A DNA stretch of 64,000 nucleotides. Source: Burkholderiaceae bacterium 26. Its GTDB lineage: Bacteria > Pseudomonadota > Gammaproteobacteria > Burkholderiales > Burkholderiaceae. Shown one piece after another: positions 52,948-59,952 of the stretch; the first letter of the stretch is position 1, and every line of letters starts with the position of its first letter. Under the pieces are notes generated by a model. It was not told where the DNA came from. It searched no databases and worked only from the letters and a program-made list of their open reading frames with translations. The stretch spans positions 62,001-126,000 of the forward strand of contig JYOB01000013.1 of NCBI GenBank assembly GCA_000955795.1, read 5' to 3'. The translations under genes and the position numbers were made by a program.

Positions 52948-53300
52948 TGCTCACGCCCCACCAGGCCAGACTTGCGGATCTCGGCGAGCGTCGCAAAGCG
53001 GGCGCTGCCGTGCAGTTCCCGCTCCTTGTGCAGCCTGGCCAGCGCGATGCCGATGAACACAAACGGGACCGCCGTGATGGCGGCCGCCAGCAGGCTGCAG
53101 ACGCCCAAGGCCTGCTTGACCGGCTTCACGTCCGCATAGACCTGCCAATACCGGTACAGCGTGGTCACGCCCACCGCCGAGTCAGGCAATTTCTGCAACT
53201 TGGCAAAGAGCGTCGCGCCGGCCAATTGGCCCCCGATCGCGAAGCCACTCACCAGGACCAACCCGGCCACCACGGCGACGATGAATTGCGGCGTTTTCAT
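52944..53300 (-). CDS. membrane-anchor subunit of the coupling protein (VirD4/TraG N-terminus)
   Basis: A protein of 118 residues. Two TM helices (FIVAVVAGLVLVSGFAIGG and LLAAAITAVPFVFIGIALA) are followed by RELHGSARFATLAEIRKSGL, the sequence that in single-chain TraG/VirD4 joins the anchor to the ATPase. It ends at VGREQ, with TGA overlapping the next ATG. ATG 53300 overlaps the virB11 stop (ATGA). The pair is therefore either a natural split or an old nonsense/frameshift lesion repaired by translational coupling. Confidence 0.85.
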   Translation of the reverse strand: MKTPQFIVAVVAGLVLVSGFAIGGQLAGATLFAKLQKLPDSAVGVTTLYRYWQVYADVKPVKQALGVCSLLAAAITAVPFVFIGIALARLHKERELHGSARFATLAEIRKSGLVGREQ

Positions 53301-54343
53301 GCCAGCCCCCGCTGCAGCTTCCACTTGCCCACCGGATCGAAGTACAGCTGCGTCATGCGCTTGGTCTGCTTGTCCATGAAGGCCACCACGTCGATGGTGC
53401 GTTTAACCTCGGCCAGCAGGTAGTTCCAATCCAGCGTCTGCCCGACCGGACTTTGCTTGATGAGCGTCGCGATCTTTCCCAGGCCGGAGATGCAATCATT
53501 GGCGTGCACGGTGGTCATGCCGCCTTCGTGGCCCGTGTTGAGCAAGGTCAGGTAGTCCCACGCCTCGTTGCCACGCAGCTCGGACAGGTACACCCGGTCG
53601 AACTTCATGCGCAGCGTCGATTTCACCACGTCCGTCGCTGGCAACATGTCGCTGAAGAACAGGTGCGTACGGTTCGGGTGATAAGGCAGGGACAGTTCGT
53701 GCGTGTCCTCGATCGTGCCGATGCAGGTGTCGTACGGCACCATGTCGGCCAGCGCCTTGGTGAGCGTCGTCTTGCCCGAGCCCGTGCCGCCCACCAGGAC
53801 GATGTTCTGTCCGCTCAAAACCGCCAGCTCGAAGAAGCGCCGGATGTCGCGCTGTTCCTTGGCCACCATCATCTCCAGCTCGAACGACTCCAGTTCAACA
53901 TCCGCCGGCACGGATTTGTGCGGCGAGACGTCCCGATAGCCCTCAAACACGCCAAAGCCAATGAGGTCGTCAAGCGAGAACCGGTCTGCACTGGCGATCC
54001 GGATGGTCAAGGACACCGTGTTGGCCTCGCACGCCGGCGGAATCACCACCTGGCCGCGTTCGCCATCGGGGAGTACCACCGATTTGATCGGGTCCTGTTC
54101 GGTCAGCGGCCCCTTGCCTTTATTGAAGTTCACCAGCGTGTTGGCCAGGCGCCGAGCCATGTCCAAAGAACACTCAGGCGCCACATAGCGCTGCCAACCC
54201 GCACGGCTTTCGGTCCAGATCTCGCCCGGGCGATTGATCTTGATTTCGGTCACGCCCGGCGTGGCCAGGAATCGCGCGATGCCCATCTGCTTGAGCAGAC
54301 TGCGCACCGTGGTGGACTTGTCATGGTCGAGTGCGGTGGTCAT
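53297..54343 (-). CDS. virB11: T4SS ATPase VirB11
   Basis: A hexameric secretion ATPase of 348 residues. Walker A is VGGTGSGKTTLTKALADM; the Asp box is TIEDTHELSLPYHP; Walker B is RVYLSELRGNEAWDYL; the His box is NTGHEGGMTTVHAND. The N-terminal domain (about 1-150) precedes them. Its start overlaps the virB10 stop by ATGA. It sits on the cytoplasmic face, powering pilus assembly and substrate transfer with VirB4 and VirD4. Confidence 0.96.
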   Translation of the reverse strand: MTTALDHDKSTTVRSLLKQMGIARFLATPGVTEIKINRPGEIWTESRAGWQRYVAPECSLDMARRLANTLVNFNKGKGPLTEQDPIKSVVLPDGERGQVVIPPACEANTVSLTIRIASADRFSLDDLIGFGVFEGYRDVSPHKSVPADVELESFELEMMVAKEQRDIRRFFELAVLSGQNIVLVGGTGSGKTTLTKALADMVPYDTCIGTIEDTHELSLPYHPNRTHLFFSDMLPATDVVKSTLRMKFDRVYLSELRGNEAWDYLTLLNTGHEGGMTTVHANDCISGLGKIATLIKQSPVGQTLDWNYLLAEVKRTIDVVAFMDKQTKRMTQLYFDPVGKWKLQRGLA

Positions 54344-55602
54344 TGCGCACCCCCTGCCAGGGACGGCACGGCCGAGACCAGCTCGTACTGCTTGCTGAAG
54401 TCGATGTCGCGCGCCACAAAGATGTTGATGAGCGCACCCTGATTGGCGTAGCCCGTCGGCGGGATGTTGATGGTGTTGCGCAGCGTCTCCGCCGCCAGGC
54501 TCTGCGTTGCCTGGGTCGTGTTGGACAAGTTGACCGTGGTCGAGCCACTGGAGCTGGTCGACTGGTTGGCCACGGCCTGGCCGAAGTCGCTGATCAGTGC
54601 CACCATGGCGGCGCCGCCGAAGCGTTGCCAGAAGTGGTTGTCGACGTAGGCGTCCATGCCGCTGGCGCCCAAGGCATCAGTCACCGGGGAGTCCAGCGGT
54701 ACGGTCACGGGACCATCGTCGATGCGCGTCATCAACGCGAAGATGCGCGCCTGACCTTGCAGCAATGCCGAGCGCTGCTCCCCCGTCACCTCGGCGCCCT
54801 TACGCAGGAGCAGTGTGCTGCCGTCCGCGCTGTACACATCGCGCACCAACGAACACGAAGTCATGCCCGGGAACGTCGTGACGGTCTTGGTGCCCATCAC
54901 GCACGGGAGCATGGTGCCGCGCTTTAGCAGGTAACGCAGGTCGGGCAGGAAGCCCGCGCGGACCACGCCGGCGCGTGAGGCTGCCGACGGTGTAAGTTGC
55001 TCATCCAGGCTGTTCTTGCTGCCGCCGCCACCCAGTGAAGGTGAAGGTTGGACGGACAACGCACCACCTTCTCCAGGTGTCGGCGCCGCCTGGCCCTTGC
55101 GTTGTGCCAGCACCGTCACATTGCCCGCCAGGCGGCGTTCTGCCGGTGTTTCGACATGCTGCTGAGTGCCGTTGCCGGGCGTCGCGCCAGCCGACTGGGT
55201 ATTGCCCCCAGCCGTGCTCCCGGTACCGGACGTGCCGAGGCTGTTGGCTGCCTGGGCGCCAGCGGGGGTGGCCAGCCCGCCCAGGCCCGTAGCAGCGGTC
55301 GCGCCCTTGGCCTGCGCTTCCTCGTCTTTGATGCGCCGCTTCTGCGCTTCCAGATCGGCGTTGTCTTGATCGGAACGCGCACGCTCCTTGGGCTTGGTGC
55401 GTTCCGCCTCCTTCTCTGCAAGCTTCATGTCGGTCAGCCGCTTGACGAACAAGGCGGCGCCGCCTGCGGCCATGGCCAGCATGAGCACCACCACGATCAG
55501 GATGACCAGCTTCTTGCTATTGGTCTGCTTCTTGCCTCGGCGCACCGAGGGGATGCCGCGCTCTTCGGCCGGCGCGGGGTTGATTTCGTTGGGGTCAGTC
55601 AT
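54340..55602 (-). CDS. virB10: T4SS core-complex protein VirB10
   Basis: A protein of 420 residues. A cytoplasmic tail leads to one TM helix (LVILIVVVLMLAMAAGGAAL), then a long Gly/Ala/Thr-rich periplasmic linker and the C-terminal TrbI/VirB10 beta-barrel: LLKRGTMLPCVMGTKTVTTF, VYSADGSTLLLRKGAEVTGE, and the final INIFVARDIDFSKQYEL. It spans from inner to outer membrane. It overlaps the upstream membrane-protein gene by 8 bp and virB11 by 4 bp. Confidence 0.95.
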   Translation of the reverse strand: MTDPNEINPAPAEERGIPSVRRGKKQTNSKKLVILIVVVLMLAMAAGGAALFVKRLTDMKLAEKEAERTKPKERARSDQDNADLEAQKRRIKDEEAQAKGATAATGLGGLATPAGAQAANSLGTSGTGSTAGGNTQSAGATPGNGTQQHVETPAERRLAGNVTVLAQRKGQAAPTPGEGGALSVQPSPSLGGGGSKNSLDEQLTPSAASRAGVVRAGFLPDLRYLLKRGTMLPCVMGTKTVTTFPGMTSCSLVRDVYSADGSTLLLRKGAEVTGEQRSALLQGQARIFALMTRIDDGPVTVPLDSPVTDALGASGMDAYVDNHFWQRFGGAAMVALISDFGQAVANQSTSSSGSTTVNLSNTTQATQSLAAETLRNTINIPPTGYANQGALINIFVARDIDFSKQYELVSAVPSLAGGAQ

Positions 55603-56302
55603 GCGCGTAACCGAATTGAGGGGTGGGCAGCCCGCTGCGCAAGCTCATCCGGACAAGGCGGATGTCGCCATCGGCGGGCGTGTTGAAGTGCTGGCGCAGC
55701 ATCGTGGCGATCGCAGCGCGGTAGTGATTGCGGAAGCCAAAGCGAACGCCCATCACCGCCATGGCGCAGATCTGAACCACCATGAACAGCGCGCCGTATT
55801 GCACGAGCGTGCGCGTCCAGTGCGTCAGCGCCGCTGGGTCGGCGTTGGACAGTGCCCGGATCATCGCGATATGCGCCTCCGGCTCCAGGAGCGCCAGCGC
55901 AATCGCGCTCCACGCGATTCCCAGCGTCAGGCCGACGAATAGCCTGCTGACGATCACCATCGCAACCCGGCCCAGATTGAGCAGTTGAGCCACCGCACTG
56001 CTGCCGTCGTGCAACGCCAGGCATTGGATCGCCGCATACTCAGCATCGGTGACGGTGCCGACCTTGACGTCATTGATCCAGACTTCCCACGCAAAGGGCG
56101 CGTTGGCTCTCGCCCTGCGGGACAAGCTCGTGTCCACCAGCTTGAAGAGGAGGTGTCCAAGCAGGACGCTTACGAGGAGAGCAGCCACGGATACCGCCAG
56201 GCGCAGCGACGCGCCGAAGACATAGCCAAGGCCCAGGGAGGCGATCACGGCAGGCAGCATCAGGACTGCCCAGCGTTTGAGTACGTTGTGCATCCAGGTC
56301 AT
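55595..56302 (-). CDS. T4SS-associated multi-TM protein between virB9 and virB10
   Basis: A protein of 235 residues with four or so TM helices (AVLMLPAVIASLGLGYVFGA, VAALLVSVLLGHLLFKLV, VGLTLGIAWSAIALALLEPE, GALFMVVQICAMAVMGVRFG). AAGGAG lies 6 bases before ATG 56302, right behind the virB9 stop. Classical virB operons have nothing here, so it is an extra component of this transfer system. No family was recognised; stabilising the channel or an exclusion role are possible. Confidence 0.75.
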   Translation of the reverse strand: MTWMHNVLKRWAVLMLPAVIASLGLGYVFGASLRLAVSVAALLVSVLLGHLLFKLVDTSLSRRARANAPFAWEVWINDVKVGTVTDAEYAAIQCLALHDGSSAVAQLLNLGRVAMVIVSRLFVGLTLGIAWSAIALALLEPEAHIAMIRALSNADPAALTHWTRTLVQYGALFMVVQICAMAVMGVRFGFRNHYRAAIATMLRQHFNTPADGDIRLVRMSLRSGLPTPQFGYAHD

Positions 56303-57103
56303 TCAGTGCTCCTTCGTGAGACGCACCGTGCCGGGCGCCGTCGTGCCGGCGGCGTTGTAGTGGCCCTCAGGGGAATAGCCGTCGTTGCGGATGCCCAGCA
56401 CCGAATTGCCCAGGCGCGCCAGGAATTCGCGTGCGACCTCGTGCACGACGATCGTGTCGGCTTCCATGTGATAGGCCGGCAGCGCCTCGGAGCCATCGGC
56501 CCGCTTGACGTAGATGCGCGGCAGTTCCCGTGCGGTGGCGTAGCGGAAATACGTGAAGGTGCCGTCGTCCCAGGCAGCAGTCGGCGCCAGTTCGGTGTTA
56601 CCGCGCATCTGGTAATCCGCGTTGCGCGGTTTGGACGTGCTCGCACCGATGCGTGTCATTGCCAGCACCTGCGCGCGCTTGCGAGCATCCTCTGCCGCCG
56701 TGCGGGCCCGCGTGTCCGGGTAGTCGAACTTGAGCACCCACGTGGCAGGCGTACCGCGCGTGGCCGTCACCAGGTCGAAGGTGTAGGTCCGGCGATTCGT
56801 CACGACCATCAGATTGGTGTCGGGCCGCTGCGCCGCACGTTTGAGCAGGATCCAGTTCTTGTTGGCCGAGACGTTCCAGGCCTTGCCGTCGCCCATGCCG
56901 GCGCCGTCGTCCTCGATCGTCTCGCCGGGTTCGAGCTGCAGCATGATGGCTTTGCCGGGCGTGGTGGCCACCTCATAGATCTCATTCGGGTCGTAGACGG
57001 CGCACTGGATGTGGCTCTCGAACCCGCACGCGCCGGGGATCACGCGCGCGGCCGCTGGAATCGCCGCCAGCGTGAGGGCGGCAACAGGAATCCATCGCTT
57101 CAT
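56303..57103 (-). CDS. virB9: T4SS core-complex protein VirB9
   Basis: A protein of 266 residues. A signal peptide (IPVAALTLAAIPAAA) is followed by the VirB9/CagX/TrbG domain: QCAVYDPNEIYEVATTPGKA, NWILLKRAAQRPDTNLMVVT, RRTYTFDLVTATR, and the C-terminal DDGTFTYFRYATARELPRIY. ATG 57103 overlaps the virB8 stop by ATGA, so the longer frame to 57184 is discarded. It works in the periplasm and outer membrane with VirB7 and VirB10. Confidence 0.95.
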   Translation of the reverse strand: MKRWIPVAALTLAAIPAAARVIPGACGFESHIQCAVYDPNEIYEVATTPGKAIMLQLEPGETIEDDGAGMGDGKAWNVSANKNWILLKRAAQRPDTNLMVVTNRRTYTFDLVTATRGTPATWVLKFDYPDTRARTAAEDARKRAQVLAMTRIGASTSKPRNADYQMRGNTELAPTAAWDDGTFTYFRYATARELPRIYVKRADGSEALPAYHMEADTIVVHEVAREFLARLGNSVLGIRNDGYSPEGHYNAAGTTAPGTVRLTKEH

Positions 57104-57879
57104 GGGTGGGCTCCTTCCGGCGAACTGGTGTCCTCGCCGCTGCGCGACCAGTCGCGCGTCACCGTGTAGCTGGTGGCCTTCCAACCGGTGGGGTTGATGT
57201 CTTGCAGGTCGCGCTTCTCGGGCACGCCGTCATGGCGGTACGAGATCGTGGCCACCCAGTACGTGGTCTCCGGCTTGATGGCCGAATTGAGCGGCACGTA
57301 TTTGCGGGAGAACATCACCTGGGCGGTCGTGCCGACGAAGCTGATCGCTCCGACCTTGGGGATCACGCGCGCTTCGTTCTTGAGCACCTTGAGCGGCGAG
57401 TGGTCGCCGCGGATGAAGTTGTCGTATAGCTCGCCTTCTTTCTCGGCGCTCATCGCCATCACGGCGTCGTGCATGTCCTGGATGGTTTCCCAGTCGTAGC
57501 CCTCTCGCCGCTCGACGTACTTACGCAGATCCGCGCGGTCTTCTTTCTCGGTGAAGGTGACCTTGCCATCGACCGTGGTCGGCAGCACGTCGACCTTGCC
57601 AGTCGCGTTGTCCACACGCAGGACCGGGGGCGGATTGGGACGCTTGACCACCACCACGGCCGCCGCACCGGCCACCGCGACAATCGCAATCGCACCCATC
57701 CACTTGACCGCCAGCAATGCGGCGTCGGCCACCCGCTCACGCGATTCCACACGCGATTTGGCGAGTTGCTTGCACTGTTCCAGATACCACTTGCCCAGCT
57801 CCAGGTCATCGACCCGGGGCATGGGCGCAGTTCCGCCAGGGGTGCTGCCCTGCAGCTTGTTTCTCAAAAGATTGAACAT
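57100..57879 (-). CDS. virB8: T4SS assembly protein VirB8
   Basis: About 259 residues. One TM helix (GAIAIVAVAGAAAVVVV) is followed by the periplasmic VirB8 domain with YVERREGYDWETIQDMHDAV, GEQ-like region EGELYDNFIRGDHSPLKVLK, and YRHDGVPEKRDLQDINPTGW. ATG 57879 has AAGGA 5 bases upstream, inside the virB7 stop region. The frame to 57921 would swallow the end of virB7 and is less likely. It nucleates assembly of the inner-membrane complex. Confidence 0.93.
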   Translation of the reverse strand: MFNLLRNKLQGSTPGGTAPMPRVDDLELGKWYLEQCKQLAKSRVESRERVADAALLAVKWMGAIAIVAVAGAAAVVVVKRPNPPPVLRVDNATGKVDVLPTTVDGKVTFTEKEDRADLRKYVERREGYDWETIQDMHDAVMAMSAEKEGELYDNFIRGDHSPLKVLKNEARVIPKVGAISFVGTTAQVMFSRKYVPLNSAIKPETTYWVATISYRHDGVPEKRDLQDINPTGWKATSYTVTRDWSRSGEDTSSPEGAHP

Positions 57880-57887
57880 GTCCGTCC

Positions 57888-58004
57888 TTACTTCGACAGT
57901 GTTCGATTGATCGGTTGCCATGCGCCGGACGGCTGGGGTGCCTCTGGGGCGCTGCTGCAGGCGGCCAAAACCGCCGCCAGCGAGATGACGATGAGTGTTC
58001 TCAT
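57888..58004 (-). CDS. virB7: T4SS lipoprotein VirB7
   Basis: A protein of only 38 residues: MRTLIVISLAAVLAACSSAP, then EAPQPSGAWQPINRTLSK. The lipobox LAAC and the short Pro-containing tail are classic VirB7. It sits 24 bp after virB6 and 8 bp before virB8, exactly the canonical slot. VirB7 anchors VirB9 in the outer membrane. It is too short for most gene callers. Confidence 0.85.
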   Translation of the reverse strand: MRTLIVISLAAVLAACSSAPEAPQPSGAWQPINRTLSK

Positions 58005-58028
58005 GGAAGAGTCAGTCGTGGAGTTTGG

Positions 58029-58958
58029 TTAGGAGCCCGACGTGCCTTCCATCGAGCCGCCACCGCTGCCGCCTTTACCGCCAGAGCCCTTCAAGCCGCC
58101 TTGGATCGCTTTCATGATCCGCGCTGCCTGGCTGATCTTGCCGACCATGCTGGAGATGCCGACCCCACCCGTGAGTTGAGACGCGAGACCGGGCAAGTTG
58201 AGCGTGATCACAAAGAACGCCACCCCCATCAACGAGATCTCCACGAGCGAGGCCAGATTCGCTTTGTCAGGGGCGATCGAAGAGGCGAAGGCGATCTGGA
58301 TCATTCCCGCGGCTGCCATCAAGGCAACGAGAATTCCGTAACTCAAACACTGGCCAATCCACGATTCACAGAAGCGTCGCGTGGCCGGAAACAACGCGGC
58401 TGAGATGAACATCGGTCCAATCGCCAGCAACAGCCCAAGTGCGAACCGCGCGAGGATGATGTAAGCAGCGGACAGGCCCATGAATGGGAGCCCCAGCAGG
58501 AACGTCAGGAAGACGAACACCACCGCATTCAAAATGCTCTCCGGACCATGGGCCTTTTCCAGGATGAACCACATGGATCTCACATACGTCGTCGCCAGCG
58601 TGTCCATAGCGGCGCCTGTGTCCTGCGTTCCCGTCAACGCACGAGCGATGTCATCGCCCAGGCCATTGAAAAACGGCACGACATACTGGCTGTAGTAGCC
58701 AATGTTCATGCCAAGCGTGAGCACCACCGCCCAGCCCGCCATGCGCTGGATGAAGTCCGGCACTGGTTCGTGGCTGTGGCCTCGCCAATACGAGACCATC
58801 ACCAGCATCACGTAGATGGCGAACCCCGTTGCCATCAGCGGTGTGATCAGCGTGATGATCTTGGCCGAGCCCGAGTTGATGACGTTCAGCAGGTTCTGAT
58901 CAAACCTGGCAAACATCTTGGTGAAGATTTGGATCTTCCACGAAGATGGATCTTCCAT
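58029..58958 (-). CDS. virB6: T4SS inner-membrane protein VirB6
   Basis: A protein of 309 residues with five to six TM helices. ITPLMATGFAIYVMLVMVSY and VFVFLTFLLGLPFMGLSAAY flank the central periplasmic loop. RFALGLLLAIGPMFISAALF and FCESWIGQCLSYGILVALM match the TrbL/VirB6 family. The C-terminus is Gly/Ser-rich. GGGAGG precedes the ATG by 4 bases. It forms part of the substrate path through the inner membrane. Confidence 0.92.
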   Translation of the reverse strand: MEDPSSWKIQIFTKMFARFDQNLLNVINSGSAKIITLITPLMATGFAIYVMLVMVSYWRGHSHEPVPDFIQRMAGWAVVLTLGMNIGYYSQYVVPFFNGLGDDIARALTGTQDTGAAMDTLATTYVRSMWFILEKAHGPESILNAVVFVFLTFLLGLPFMGLSAAYIILARFALGLLLAIGPMFISAALFPATRRFCESWIGQCLSYGILVALMAAAGMIQIAFASSIAPDKANLASLVEISLMGVAFFVITLNLPGLASQLTGGVGISSMVGKISQAARIMKAIQGGLKGSGGKGGSGGGSMEGTSGS

Positions 58959-59005
58959 TGCGCCTCCCTACTGCGGTATGCGACTAACCAGGCGGTGGAC
59001 GAGCG

Positions 59006-59128
59006 TCACTTCTTCTTGCCCAGGAATTCCGCCTTGGCGGCTTCTTCCTTCTTTTCATCCCAAGACTGTTGCTGACAGCCTGCAAGGAACGCCGCACCAA
59101 CGAGAACAAGCATCAGAATTCGCTTCAT
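59006..59128 (-). CDS. small lipoprotein (EexN/entry-exclusion type)
   Basis: A protein of 40 residues: MKRILMLVLVGAAFLAGCQQ, then QSWDEKKEEAAKAEFLGKKK. The lipobox LAGC and position between virB5 and virB6 match the entry-exclusion lipoproteins of IncN/W-type systems. GGGAGG lies 6 bases before the ATG, and the start overlaps the virB5 stop by ATGA. Its short basic tail is less than half the usual EexN length, so exclusion function is inferred from place only. Confidence 0.72.
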   Translation of the reverse strand: MKRILMLVLVGAAFLAGCQQQSWDEKKEEAAKAEFLGKKK

Positions 59129-59856
59129 TGCACACCTCCCAGGAACTCACGTTTCGCTTCACGCTCGCGCTGCTCTTCCGCTAGGCGCAGTTCGCTCTGT
59201 TGTAGTTGCGACATCAGGTTCAGTCGGGTCTGCTCGTTCTGCACCATCGTGTATTCAGCGGACCACCGGTTCTGCAGGTCTGCCTTGGCTGCCGGGTCTT
59301 GGGTCAGGTTCGACTGCTGCATCAACGCCTGGATGTTGTTCAGACGCGCGAGCGTCGCGTTGTAGGCCTGCATGGCCATCGCCTTGTTGGCTGCGATCAC
59401 GTCGTAGTAGCGCTGCTGCCCGGCCGTCGACGCGCCGGTTAGCCCCTCCGATGCGGCAATCTGCAAGGCCGCGTTCGAGATGCCTTGCAAATTGCCGCTC
59501 TTGACATGGTCATACACGGCCTGCCATTGGTCAGGCAGATAGCTGCGCAGGCGCGGATCATTGAGGATCGTCCCTAAGCCGCGATTACCGGTCAGTGCTT
59601 CGTACTCGCTCTTGAGCTGGTCGATCTGGGCTTTGAGGTTCTGCACCATCAACACTGCTTGACCAAGATTCGACACATCCAGCACAGGGATACCCGTCGC
59701 ATTGGCTGTGGACAGGTACATCGCACCCGCCAGGGCGATCAGCGCACGCCTGGCCTTTGGGTGAATCGGCTTTTTTGGGCGCGACAACCACGGCAACACC
59801 TGGGTGAGCAACCCCCCGTGCCGCGCGAGCACCCCGTTGCACTGCTGAATTTCCAT
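59125..59856 (-). CDS. virB5: T4SS minor pilin VirB5
   Basis: A protein of 243 residues. GIPVLDVSNLGQAVLMVQNL, then KAQIDQLKSEYEALTGNRGL, is the typical mature start of VirB5/TrbJ pilus-tip proteins. The rest is helical (RLNNIQALMQQSNLTQDPAA, LQQSELRLAEEQREREAKRE). The signal peptide lies unusually late, after a basic leader of about 35 residues (RRALIALAGAMYLSTANA). GGAGAAG precedes the ATG. It adheres to recipient cells at the pilus tip. Confidence 0.88.
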   Translation of the reverse strand: MEIQQCNGVLARHGGLLTQVLPWLSRPKKPIHPKARRALIALAGAMYLSTANATGIPVLDVSNLGQAVLMVQNLKAQIDQLKSEYEALTGNRGLGTILNDPRLRSYLPDQWQAVYDHVKSGNLQGISNAALQIAASEGLTGASTAGQQRYYDVIAANKAMAMQAYNATLARLNNIQALMQQSNLTQDPAAKADLQNRWSAEYTMVQNEQTRLNLMSQLQQSELRLAEEQREREAKREFLGGVQ

Positions 59857-59952
59857 TCTTGCTTCTCCGGTTTGTAGTGCGGGCGATATGCCCTTTCCCC
59901 CCGGAAGCCTCTTGCTCTTATTGCCGGGCGGCGCTGTCCGCGCGACCCGTGC

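Noticed and set aside
57880-57921. VirB8 starting at ATG 57921
   Set aside because: This start lies inside virB7, whereas ATG 57879 has AAGGA just upstream and directly follows the virB7 stop.
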